This document shows, piece by piece, positions 48,725 to 58,960 of a stretch of DNA of 64,000 bases. How positions within the stretch are numbered: the first letter of the stretch is position 1; every line of letters starts with the position of its first letter. Below the pieces are notes generated by a model. The model saw only the letters and a list, made by a program, of their open reading frames with translations. It did not search any database and was not told where the DNA came from. Position numbers and translations under genes: made by a program. Source of the stretch: Unio delphinus (Eukaryota; Mollusca; Bivalvia; Unionida; Unionidae); the NCBI GenBank assembly GCA_029339505.1, contig JAQISU010000182.1, positions 248,001 through 312,000 of the forward strand, given 5' to 3'.

Positions 48725-49430
48725 CTAGACGTCAATTTCGGAATCGCTCTCCGATTCCAGCCCATCTTTTACATTAGCAGCAGAGTTTACAAATTCAATG
48801 TCTCTTTCTGAGTGTGCTTCTTCTGTGAAGTCCTTTTCTGTGAATTCTGTGGACTCCTTTGCTATCAGTTCTGTGGAACATTTTTGTGTCTCTGTTTGTG
48901 ACTGTAGTGAATCTATGCCTTTTGATGCAGTCTTTGTAAAGATATTTTTTTGTAATAACATGGTTGAGTCATTTTTTGACTTGGCTGCTTCAGAAATTTG
49001 ATCAATGTTACTGTCATTTGCTAGATCTAAACAGCTTACATCTGAGTCAGTATTTGTATTTGCTTCAGTATTTTTATGTGAGAAATCTATTGATTCTTCT
49101 TGTGATTTTGGATTTGAAAAGCAATTTGCTTCAAGAGTGTTTTTATAATTAGTCTCCTCAGACTTTACGCTTGAATTGCTGGTTTCTGGAGACTTGCTCT
49201 TTTGTTCAGATGAGTCATCAGCTTTCGAGGAGTCCATTACTGATACGTGTTGGAAGTTCCTGTCCGATTTGTCTGAGTCTCCATTCCCTTCTTGGGTCTG
49301 TAGTTCTTCTAAATAGTTTATTTCCTCTGTTATTTTGGTACATTCACGACTGAGTCTTTCATATTCAGCATCCAAAAAGTCACAATTTTTCAATGATTTG
49401 GTTTGTTGCTTTCTGTCTCGAATCAAGATT
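48725..49430 (-). CDS. AFAP1-like: AFAP1-like, terminal coding exon (exon 4 of those visible)
   Basis: This is the last coding exon, ending in TAG at 48,725-48,727. The acceptor is TTATTTCAG just right of 49,430. The first base completes an AGA codon with AG from the previous exon, so the frame runs on as FKKER-ILIRDRK. It codes for 234 residues. Residues 1-45 (RDRKQQTKSLKN, then EYERLSRECTKITEEINYLE) continue the C-terminal coiled coil that AFAP1-family proteins have near their end, where AFAP1 oligomerises. The rest is Ser/Asp/Glu/Asn-rich low complexity finishing in an acidic tail (ESESDSEIDV). The acidic tail and the length after the coiled coil are unlike the short vertebrate C-terminus. 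It is very likely real given matching phases; the family call rests mainly on exons 1-2. Confidence 0.85.
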
Positions 49431-49482
49431 CTGAAATAAGAAAGGACAATTAATTAGTTGTTTTTTTCTAACAAAGAACCAG

Positions 49483-49650
49483 AAAACTTATCCAGAATAT
49501 TTAAGACCCAGAAAACTTGTCCAGAATATTAAAGACCCGGAAAACTTGTCCAGAATTTTAAAGACCCAGAAAACTTGTCAAGAATTTTAAAGACCCAGAA
49601 AATGTGTCCAGAATTTTAAAGACCAAGAAAACTTATACTAATGAATAACA
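49483..49650. repeat. 29-bp minisatellite in AFAP1-like intron
   Basis: AAGACCCAGAAAACTTGTCC then AGAATTTTA, starting at 49,503, 49,532, 49,561, 49,590 and 49,619. It lies within 60 bases of the exon 4 acceptor. Confidence 0.93.
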
Positions 49651-49973
49651 CATCAAAGAAAATCCATGTTTCTCAACTGTAATGGAAAAAGGCAATAAAA
49701 TACTCTCTTATAGCAATGACAATGTTGAACAACTAAAAATGAATGACCCATCAATCTAAACAAATTAGAGGAACCTGTTGGCACCAAAATTCAGAAAAAC
49801 CAGGAAAATACTTTTGATACAACTGAAAGAACTAATGAAGATGTACTACATGATAATCTCAAAAACCTAAATGCAAAACACGACACAGGCGTTGAAGGTT
49901 TAGGCCCTCAAATGTTAAAACTATATGTATATTACATAAACCAATGGTATACATTATAAACTCAAGCCAAAAA

Positions 49974-49976
<3 letters not shown>

Positions 49977-50006
<30 letters not shown>
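49977..50006. repeat. (GT)n microsatellite
   Basis: GT dinucleotide run. Confidence 0.95.
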
Positions 50007-50010
<4 letters not shown>

Positions 50011-50261
50011 GGTGGGTGGTTAAATGGCACATCAACACAATTCTGGCTATCTAGTGCCAGTTAATGTATTCTGAAAACAGCATACAAAAGAAAGATGATA
50101 GCAGCAAATAGGGCCATAATTATGTCAAATGTTTTTATACTAGTCAATGCTTTTAAAAAGTCCATCTTGGCCAATGAGGGAATGTGTATAAGCTTTAAGT
50201 AGCTTCCCATTGGTTGCTGGGTTATTTGGGCTTTTCTGCATTTTTTTCATTTATTATCGTC

Positions 50262-50316
50262 ACCATGTATTGATATTTTGTGCTGAGTAATGGCATTAAA
50301 CCCCAAACAAACAACA
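50262..50316 (+). mobile_element. SINE family 1, 3' fragment
   Basis: CACCATGTATTGATATTTTG then GTAATGGCATTAAACCCCAA matches the last 55 bases of SINE family 1, including the A-rich tail. Confidence 0.65.
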
Positions 50317-50804
50317 CGAAGTGTTCTCCATAAGTAAAAACCTCAAACAGAAATGAATAGACCATCTTAGTCTTTAACCCACCATTTCTAAAATTATTAG
50401 AAACATGTAGCAAATGTCAGCTTGTGTTTTCTGTATACTTCTTTCAAACATCGATTCAACTCATCTTGGATAGTGCCTATTTAAACATGATATAGCTGTT
50501 TGTAAAAGAGATTTGTGGGATTTAGAAGCAAAAACACTGCAAGAAGTCAAGAATGATTTCAAGTCGAACATGGCACCATACAGCCAGAAGTGTGCTGTCA
50601 TTTAGATACTCTCCAATAACTACATATTTTTACACTATTTATTACATTAAAAACAAATAGTAGAACTTCTGACAACTGCAAATCAACTGGTATTATCTCC
50701 CTTACATCATCAATGATGCAGGTTTTGCATTCCAAAGTACATGTGGCATTATGTAACTTCAGCATGGTAAAACTAGATGGTATGAAATTAGCCAGACAGA
50801 ATCT

Positions 50805-51050
50805 TAATTTTTTTGTTGAAGGACAGAATATAAATTGACTCTAAATGGTACTAACATCAGTGAGACAGAATATTAATTGAAAGCAGCTGGTATGAACATC
50901 AATAAGAGAAAATATTGACTGTAGATGGAATGAACATCAATCAGACAAAATATTAATTTACTGTCAATGGTATGAACTTTAATAATACAGAATATTAATC
51001 AACTGTAGATGTATGAACATCAATAAAAGAGAAAATTAATTGGCTAGCAT
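50805..51050. repeat. 41-bp minisatellite in AFAP1-like intron
   Basis: Six degenerate units with GGTATGAACATCAATAAGA and CAGAATATTAATTGACTGTA. Confidence 0.88.
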
Positions 51051-51244
51051 ACAACATCAGGTTTACAAATCATGGTTTTGTGTTTTTCAGCAATGCATGC
51101 AGTTTATCTCAGTTATTTAATACAATTGCTTTTAGTTCTAGAACATTGTTTTGATGACTTAGTTGTTTTTTAAAAAGACATATAATAAGAGGTAAACAAA
51201 TAAGATCAAAAATATAAATAAATATAAAGCTGCATATTTTTTAC

Positions 51245-52242
51245 CTTTCTTTTTTGAAATCGACAAGTTTTCTTCTTAACTCCTGAATTTTGTTGCCAAT
51301 GGGAACATCATCATCTATATCACATGGACCTTTCAAACCTTTGACCCCCAGAATGGACTCCCTTCTTGACCTGGTTACTGTCATAGCAATTGTGTCACCA
51401 TTACCCTTTCTTACATCTCTTGAGTTCTGAGAGTTTTGCATGTCATCAGCGGAACATATATTTTCAACATCTGTCAATTCAGCTGATACAGAAACACTCA
51501 AATTAGAATTATCTGACATAATTTGGGCCTCCATGGGGTTTGCGATGTCGTGTGCCAATGAAATGCGGTTTGTTGTGACCTTGGAGGCAGCCAAATCTGT
51601 CAATACAGAACCTTCATCGACAAAAGCACTATCCTGAAGGTTAGTTACATCTACATCAGATGAATTTCCCACAGAACAGGAGCTGAGCCTGTTGTTAAAA
51701 TGAGTCAATAATTCGTCTGCAAAGCTTTTCCCTTCTGAATCATCCATCTTGAAATCATCAATGTCACTCTCTTTATTGATCTTGGAGCCAAGTTTAATAC
51801 ATGTTGATCTTTCACTGTTTTCTCTTGTTGTGGCACTATTATTCTTTGAATTCTTTTTTGTTACCTCACACAGTGGCATAGAGTTATCTCCACCTATAGA
51901 AGTACCACTTGTTCGTCTTTGTACCTGTGTATAAATATCTCCTGTATTTCCTACACTTACTCTTGGTAAGCTTGCTTCTTTCCTTTCTGTCAATATAACT
52001 TTGTCTTCTTCTTCATCAATAACATCTTTATCAATTTCTGGCGTCGAGTGGATATCATGACTGAGTTTGTTTTCCTTGACTTCTCTCTCTAGTGACCGAG
52101 AGTTACGATCCAGTGAGTCCCCAGAACAGTTGCCGCTGTCACGCTTACCTTGCCAGCTATTGTTTTTCGCTGTCCCTTCACTCTGACTAATATCCTCAGA
52201 GCTTTGTGAAACGACTGTCTCATCTGCAGTTGATGAAGAAAC
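51245..52242 (-). CDS. AFAP1-like: AFAP1-like, large internal coding exon (exon 3 visible)
   Basis: 998-nt exon, open throughout on the minus strand. The acceptor is ...CATCCATCAG before VSSSTADET at 52,242. The donor is GAAAG|GTAAAA at 51,245, leaving two bases that join exon 4. It codes for 332 full codons. The product is Ser/Asn/Asp-rich and probably disordered over most of its length, with YTQVQRRTSGTSIG in the middle. The coiled coil starts at the very end (GNKIQELRRKLVDFKKER), matching the AFAP1-family segment LxQLRKEKxxL. In the family, the region between the second PH domain and the coiled coil carries phosphorylation sites and is poorly conserved, which fits. No domain is visible. 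Reading-frame length and splice phases make the exon firm; function beyond linker is not known. Confidence 0.85.
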
Positions 52243-52398
52243 CTGATGGATGATACAAGAAAAGGATATATTAAATGAATTATTTTAAACGACAAAATAT
52301 CCTGGAAATTACTGTCACAAAATTAGCTCTTGATTCTTGTCAAAAATGCAGCATTCATGCAATTATAGGGAACAATGTTTGGCACATTAACTGACCAG

Positions 52399-52640
52399 AG
52401 CCCGGTTTCACTAAACATCTTAAGTATGAGGACATTCTCAACCTCAGATCCGTGAGTTTTTGGCTGAGCTGAGATTTCTCTCAGGTACCGTTTCACTATG
52501 CTTCCTCAAATCAACACTTGAGGATCCTCAACTAAGGACGAAGTTTGAGATAATTTATTACACTCTTAAGCGACCACACCGGAAGACTCTCTACCTTGGA
52601 AGTTAAGCATATGCTCATCTCTATGGATCCATGTGCGAAC
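52399..52640. repeat. Interspersed repeat with possible 5S rRNA-derived segment
   Basis: Begins with GCCCGGTTTCACTAAACAT, a motif typical of interspersed repeat ends, with a second partial copy (CCGTTTCACTATGCTTC). At 52,566-52,612 the text GCGACCACACC and CTTGGAAGTTAAGCA resembles the 5' part of 5S rRNA (GGCCATACC, then CTCGGAAGCTAAGCA), including the internal A-box region. The rest of 5S cannot be aligned convincingly. Not a functional 5S gene. Confidence 0.45.
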
Positions 52641-54114
52641 TCCCGCTAACTGTAAGTATTTTTGTCGTCTGGTTTAAGTTTTCCCTTCCTAGGTAAATTT
52701 CAAACATGGAGCAAAAAGAAAATATAAAGAGATCTGTAACTGACCAGAGCTTTCAAAAGTACTCAAATGTGTTCACATTATACTGATGTTAAAAATGTCA
52801 TGTCATATAGTGATTAATTCTATACTTTTATTGTATTCTTGAGTTCTTAGACAAACTGATATCTAATTCAAAAGCTGGGTGGCCTAGTTATGCCAGTGTA
52901 ATACATCCTGTTTGAACACAGATTTCTTGAATTTGGCCTTGTATTTGGAGTAAAATGATTATCAAAAGGGGTCAAATCTGCAACTGGAAAGGGTTCAAAC
53001 CCTGTATATCTTGAACCCTAGATGTTTGCACTAATCAATTGAGCCAATGAAGACCATGTGACTAACCGATGTGTCATCATTAATGTCATGCAGTCATATT
53101 GACATTTATGATAAGTCTTTGTGACTTCAAGCTTAACTATCTATTTAGGACTAAAGTCAAGAGTGACTGGTTTCTAAACCTGGGGGCTCTAAATGGGTAC
53201 CCCTAACACACAAGTTAATATCCCTAGCCTGACATATTCCCTTCCTCTATGGAGACAATTCCTTGTATCCACAAAGCTACAGAAGCCAATACTTAAATTC
53301 CTTTTTTAACAGGACATGAATATAATGTATCCCACTGATGTCACCAAATAACTAGGGCTCAAACATGAGACCTACTTAATTCTAGTTGGTGCTGTATGAT
53401 GCAAGTCATTCAAGCAGATACCACTGATCAGCTTCTGTGACATGACTATGTAACCAGATGAACACTAGAAATAATAGCAACCAGTAGAAAATGTTACAGT
53501 TGTTAGTGATGATAAGTCTATGAAACAAAAAAATATTCCTCTTTAAGTTCTAAATTGTCTGGCTCATTTACAAAATTACAGTGCAGACGCCATTCAATAG
53601 TTTTTACAGTCTGATGTTAAATTGTTTATTGCAATTATTTTATTTACGATCTCAAATGGGTACTGGTTAATACTGAGTTTATAAAATAGGAGCAAAACCC
53701 TGGTATTATTCACTGAGTTTCACAAATTTAATAATAAATCATTCCCCATTTGAGATTCTTTTTATGACATGACAGTTGTGTGATAATGGAAATGAAGAGA
53801 AAGAAGACTCAAGATTGTGCTTATAAAAAATAGTCCCAAACACGTGTAAATATTTTGAGTGCAGTTTTATAACCAATAACGTTTAAAAGAAAATTTTCTT
53901 TTAGATTTTATAATTCAAAGAAAAACTGTCCCTCAGAATAAATCGAACTTAGATAACATCATTTTTCAACACAGACTGGTCGTTCTGTGAGTCATCACAT
54001 AATCTGTTAGACGATCAACATAACAATGTTTGCATTTTTGGTATGTCAGTTTCACTACTGAAAGTTGTTGCAAATTCATGTGAAAGGCTGATTACTGGAT
54101 GAAGAAATTCCATA

Positions 54115-54428
54115 TTATTTATGTATTCATTGATTTTGAGACAGTCGGAATTGCATATTTACTGTAATGTATTAGTTGATTTGGAGACTGTCGGAATTGC
54201 ATATTTACTGTAATGTATTCGTTGTTTTGTTGACAGTGGGAATTGCACATTTACTGTAATGTATTTGTTGATTTGGAGACAGTCGGAATTGCATATTTAC
54301 TGTAATGTATTCATTGATTTGGAGACAGTCGGAATTGCATATTTACTGTAATGTATTCATTGATTTGGAGACAGTCGGAATTGCATATTTACTGTAATGT
54401 ATTCATTGATTTGGAGACAGTCGGAATA
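54115..54428. repeat. 46-bp minisatellite in AFAP1-like intron
   Basis: Seven units (GATTTGGAGACAGTCGGAAT, then TGCATATTTACTGTAATGTA) with start-to-start spacing of 46 bases (54,123, 54,169 and onward). Confidence 0.93.
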
Positions 54429-54673
54429 GCATCACATAAGAAGCATTAGATTGTCTAAGCTATCTTACTGTATACAAATGCATTGGTTTCATAGGCCTTA
54501 CATTCTGTCAGTTGGGAGAATGGTTTATGTACATATTATTCTATGAACAGAGGTGAATTTATTTAATTCTACATGTTAACTTTTAAACCACTCTTATATA
54601 TTGAGCAGATTCCAGGTGACTGGATCACTGCTGACTCACCCAACCTTACCCATTATCAATTGATCCTTAGTTT

Positions 54674-54760
54674 TATTTGTTGGTGTTGTTGTTGTTTGGG
54701 ATTTAACACCAGTTTTCAGTGCATGATAGGCAATACATGGCATAACAAACCCCTGTGGGG
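54674..54760 (-). mobile_element. SINE family 1, 3' fragment
   Basis: TTGTTGTTGTTTGGGATTTA, CACCAGTTTTCAGTGCATGA and TAGGCAATACATGGC are the reverse complement of the SINE tail and distal body. The head is missing. Confidence 0.75.
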
Positions 54761-55520
54761 TAAATTCACCATATTCAGAAAGACATGACCTTTCTTCCCC
54801 CAATTCCCTTTCGGCAGTTGATTTGAACAAAATGGCTACCAAAATATTCATAATATTAGTAGAAAGAAAATGTTTCATAAGCCAGGGTGAAGAAAATTTT
54901 CTTACAATCACAGCCAAACATTAAAGAGAATACTGCACACAGGTTTCATGGGCTTATTTGGACCAAATAGAATCACATAAAGTGATATGTTTTACATGTT
55001 GTAATATCAAAAACAAAATAAACTGCACAGTTTGTAAATTGTGCAGATAATGTGAGAAATATCAAGTACTGTATATACCCATTTATAAGTTGTGTTAAAG
55101 TACAAACTGCAGAGACAAAATGTCTGCTCTTGCATAATGTGCCAGCAGATCAGGGTCTATGCAGATTGTAAGGAGTATTCAGCAGAACCAACAACACATA
55201 ACCTGACCTGCCAGTGCATTATACATTGGCAGATCAGGGTTTTGTTGTCTGCAATTAGACTTTGCTTAATCTGTGAGAATATATGGTAGGTTTTGTGCTA
55301 AAATTTCATTAATCAAATTTTCCTATCTAATAAAATCTGTATCAATGTTCTAAATTATCTCTTTCCTTTGACTTGGTTATAAATAAAGTTTACTCTACAT
55401 GCAGTAAAATTGTTTCAAATTGAAACTGTGCTTGTTATTACCAAGTAATTCACAAGAATACAAATTTCAATAGCAAAATAATTTTGCAAATGACCAGTAC
55501 CGACTCTGATTTCTTCATAC

Positions 55521-55712
55521 CTGATGTTCATCATCAATGCTAGAGTAAGTGAAGGGATCTGACAGTCTGGATGTATCAATATCCAAATCATCAATATCAT
55601 CATAATGCTTATCATACACCATGTAACCCTCAAGACCCTCTGGGACAGACGGTGTTGATGTCTCCTTCATCAGTACACGTAGCCATGCTCCCAGCTCATC
55701 CCAGCACATGGG
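55521..55712 (-). CDS. AFAP1-like: AFAP1-like, coding exon with end of PH domain (exon 2 visible)
   Basis: 192-nt exon, phase 0 at both ends. The acceptor is CATCTTTCAG|CCC at 55,712 and the donor GAACATCAG|GTATGA at 55,521. The 64 residues begin PMCWDELGAWLRVLMKETS, the C-terminal helix of a PH domain with its hallmark Trp (AFAP1 family: EEMGxWLGLLLxE). It is followed by PEGLEGYMVYD and HYDDIDDLDI, which correspond to the family's DPExxxYDYxD and YDDVDL segments. The tyrosines in this acidic context are candidate kinase or SH2-binding sites (inference from the vertebrate family). It joins exon 1 in frame exactly where the PH domain would continue (KITIE-PMCWDEL), with no residues missing. 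Confidence 0.92.
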
Positions 55713-57190
55713 CTGAAAGATGCATGTATAAAAGCAACTCGATAATTGCAAAAAGTTTGGTCAGATGACTAAGATCTAGTCTTTCTAGCATAATGAAGAA
55801 AATTTGTCAACCAATTTCTAAACAATTATCTAAGTCGAATATCTAAGTTGAACAAATAACTGTGTATGTTTACAGAAGAAAATTTCTGATTAAAATAAAC
55901 TAATTTGAAAATTTGGAAGAAGAAATCCAATCATTCAAATGACACCACTAATACAAAGCAGAAAATTTTGGATGGAATTATTTATTCAAATTATTATTTG
56001 CTGGAATACAATATGCTCATCAATAATATTCTTGGACAGAAACATTAATTTGGAATTATAGTGATTTCAGACAAGAAAACTTTGGGATTATATCATTGTG
56101 ATACATAAACATATTCAATATTGGAATTTAAATGGAACATGAATGGGAATCAGTTGTAATTTAAACATTTAGACTTGTGATAAAACATCTAGGACTATCT
56201 GGAAATTATTCCACAATACTGTAAGATCCTTTTAAATTGTTGTTTTCTGTTTAAGACTGTTTAAGTTTAAGTCATAAGATTTCCAAAATGCTAAAATGAT
56301 AGATTTGAAATTAATCAGAAAATCATACTTACTGTGTACTGAGGATTGTTATATTTTAATGAAAATTTAACAGAAAATAAGCCTTTTTTTGCAACTAAAA
56401 GTTGCCAAGTTGCAAATTAGCAATGAGCACAGGTACCCTAAATTTATTTAATTTTCAATTCAAACTGTATTAGTGACCTTCTTTGACAATGAAAATGTAA
56501 TGGTATGTTCATACCTCTAGTTTTCCTATCTCTATTATGAAAATGTAATGACACGTTTTACCTCTGTAGTCATCTTTTAATGACATGTTTTTACCTTTAT
56601 TCATCTTTAAATGACATTTATTTTACCTCAATAGTTATCTTTCAATGGCATGCTTTTACATTTATAGTTATCTTTAAATGGCATGTTTTAGTCATCTTTT
56701 AATGGCATATTTGACCTCTATAGTTATCTTTTGATGACATGTTTTTACCTCTATAGTCATCTTTTAATGGCATGTTTTTACTTCTATAGTTATCTTTTAA
56801 TGGCATGTTTTTACTTCTATAGTTATCTTTTAATGGCATGTTTTTACTTCTATAGTTATCTTTTAATGGCATGTTTTTACTCTATAGTTATCTTTTCTCT
56901 ATTATGAAAATGTAATGGCATGTTTGGCATAGTTATCTTTTGATGACATGTTTTTACCTCTATAGTTATCTTTTAATGGAATGCTTTTACCTCTGTATAG
57001 TCATCTTGTAATGACATGTTTTTACCTCAATAGTCATCTTTTAATGGCATGTTTTAGCTTCTTGAGTTATCTTCTAATGCCATGTTTTTACCTATATTGT
57101 CATCTTTTAATGGCATGTTTTAGCTTCTTGAGTTATCTTCTAATGCCATGTTTTTACCTATATTGTCATCTTTTAATGGCATGTTTTTAC
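55713..57190 (-). other. AFAP1-like intron between exons 1 and 2
   Basis: 1,478-bp GT-AG intron. Its donor-proximal half is a minisatellite (about 56,500-57,206) that overlaps the exon 1 boundary. The remainder (55,713-56,500) holds nothing recognised. Confidence 0.8.
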
Positions 57191-57206
57191 CTCTATAGTT
57201 ATCTTT
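56500..57206. repeat. 32-33-bp minisatellite carrying exon tail and 5' splice site
   Basis: About 20 units on the plus strand: AATGGCATGTTTTTACCTCT, then ATAGTTATCTTTT. On the minus strand each unit reads AAAAGATAACTATAGAG followed by GTAAAAACATGCC: the last 17 bases of the AFAP1-like exon at 57,191-57,411 and its real splice donor. Units at about 56,520-56,546 and 56,886-56,912 share still more exon sequence (TCTCTATTAT beside the exon's TCTTTATTAT). The array therefore seems to have grown from the exon-intron junction. Confidence 0.9.
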
Positions 57207-57411
57207 TCTTTATTATTTTCTTGCAGCATTAGGCCCAGTTCACTTTTTGTCTCCTCAACGGCACGTCGCAGATGGCAGTTCTGTAGTAGAAACTCTAGTT
57301 CACACACTTCACTTGACTCATTACGATAGCATTCAAAGTTATTTTCATGTACAAGGCACCAACGCTTTCCCCATTTCCTTTTATTGAAACTACTGTAGAT
57401 GTTTAAAAATC
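57191..57411 (-). CDS. AFAP1-like: AFAP1-like, coding exon with PH domain core (exon 1 visible)
   Basis: 221-nt exon. The acceptor is TTTGTTTATTACAG|GA at 57,411 (entry phase 1, two bases completing a codon, probably Gly). The donor is ACTATAGAG|GTAAAAAC at 57,191. The residues open with GFLNIYSS and KRKWGKRWCLVHENNFECY, the first strands of a PH domain with its basic K-W-x-x-R-W-C pattern. This resembles the second PH domain of AFAP1/AFAP1L1/XB130 (GYLNV, then WKxRWC). It ends ELGLMLQENNKEKITIE. Such PH domains bind phosphoinositides or protein partners at the membrane-actin interface (family knowledge). The upstream exon, which must end in phase 1, was not found in 57,412-64,000. The gene therefore extends off the right edge, and the first PH domain is not in the window. 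Confidence 0.92.
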
Positions 57412-57719
57412 CTGTAATAAACAAATGGCACATCACTTTGAGTTAAATCAAACAGTGACTGCTTGGATTTCTTTACTAAGTCTTACATTTTTAACATATA
57501 ATCCATTTAGGATTAAATTTAATTCTTAATTCACTTTTTAATACATTTCATTTTGGATCATTTTGCTAAGAATGGCATATTTGTTGGTAGTAAAATTGGT
57601 AGATCTGGAAAGGAGTCCTCTTGCTTGTTTGAAAAGATAATTGTTCGGTTCTAATATTTTGTAGCAACCAGAAAAATGGTGAATTTATTGTAACTTACCT
57701 TAATGTTTCTTTAGTAAAT
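57412..57719 (-). other. Upstream intron of AFAP1-like gene, proximal part
   Basis: No exon is supported. On the minus strand a good donor-like ATTAAG|GTAAGTTA occurs at 57,699/57,698, but the frame it would leave open does not match the entry phase of the next exon. Confidence 0.5.
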
Positions 57720-58960
57720 GTTGTGATCATTGATGATGTGGTATGAGTTGAGACTACTGATGATGCGGTATGAGTTGAGACTACTGATGATGTGGTACGA
57801 GTTGAGACTACTGATGATGTGATATGAATTGAGACTACTGATGATGCGGTATGAGTTGAGACTACTGATGATGCAGTATGAGTTGAGACTACTGATGATG
57901 CAGTATGAGTTGAGACTACTGATGATGCAGTATGAGTTGAGACTACTGATGATGCAGTATGAGTTGATACTGATGATGCAGTATGAGTTGAGACTACTGA
58001 TGATGCAGTATGAGTTGAGACTACTGATGATGCAGTATGAGTTGAGACTACTGATGATACAATATGAGTTGAGACTACTGATGATGCGGTATGAGTTGAG
58101 ACTACTGATGATGCGGTATGAGTTGAAACTACTGATGATGTAAATATTGAGACTACTGATGATACAATATGAGCTGAGACTACTGATGATGCAGTATGAG
58201 TTGAGACTACTGATGATGCAGTATGAGTTGAGACTACTGATGATGCGGTATGAGTTGAGACTACTGATGATACAATATGAGTTGAGACTACTGATGATGC
58301 GGTATGAGTTGAGACTACTGATGATGCGGTATGAGTTGAGACTACTGATGATGTGGTAAATATTGAGACTACTGATGATGCAGTATGAGTTGAGACTACT
58401 GATGATGCAGTATGAGTTGAGACTACTGATGATGCAGTATGAGTTGAGACTACTGATGATGCAGTATGAATTGAGACTACTGATGATGCAGTATGAGTTG
58501 ATACTGATGATGCAGTATGAGTTGAGACTACTGATGATACAATATGAGTTGAGACTACTGATGATGCGGTACGAGTTGAGACTACTGATGATGCGGTATG
58601 AGTTGAAACTACTGATGATGTGGTAAATATTGAGACTACTGATGATGCAGTATGAGTTGAGACTACTGATGATGCGGTACGAGTTGAGACTACTGATGAT
58701 GCGGTATGAGTTGAAACTACTGATGATGTGGTAAATATTGAGACTACTGATGATGCAGTATGAGTTGAGACTACTGATGATGCAGTATGAGTTGAGACTA
58801 CTGATGATACAATATGAGTTGAGACTACTGATGATGCAGTATGAGTTGAGACTACTGATGATGCGGTATGAGTTGAAACTACTGATGATGTGGTAAATAT
58901 TGAGACTATTGATGTTTTGGTACATGTTGTGATTATTGATGATGGTTTGGTACATGTTGA
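57720..58960. repeat. 27-bp minisatellite (about 45 copies)
   Basis: Unit GATGATGCAGTATGAGTTGA then GACTACT, with variants GTGGTAAATATTGAGAC and ACAATATGAG. Because the unit is nine codons without stops, minus-strand frames of 437 and 414 codons (SSVVSTHTA and SSLNSYCII periodicity) and plus-strand frames (RLLMMQYEL) are all open. Three open frames at once argue for a neutral array rather than a protein. Confidence 0.93.

Larger units (their letters stand above)
49431..51244 (-). other. AFAP1-like intron between exons 3 and 4
   Basis: 1,814-bp GT-AG intron. It contains a 29-bp minisatellite (49,483-49,650) close to the acceptor, a (GT)n run (49,977-50,006), a SINE 3' fragment (50,262-50,316) and a 41-bp minisatellite (50,805-51,050) near the donor. 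No further exon was recognised inside. Confidence 0.8.
52243..55520 (-). other. AFAP1-like intron between exons 2 and 3
   Basis: 3,278-bp GT-AG intron. It contains an interspersed repeat with a 5S-like end (52,399-52,640), unrecognised sequence (52,641-54,110), a 46-bp minisatellite (54,115-54,428), a SINE fragment (54,674-54,760) and unrecognised sequence up to exon 2. No extra exon was recognised. Confidence 0.8.

Noticed and set aside
48798..49353. Plus-strand open frames opposite AFAP1-like exon 4
   Set aside because: Antisense to a phase-consistent exon; composition reflects its Ser/Asp-rich codons.
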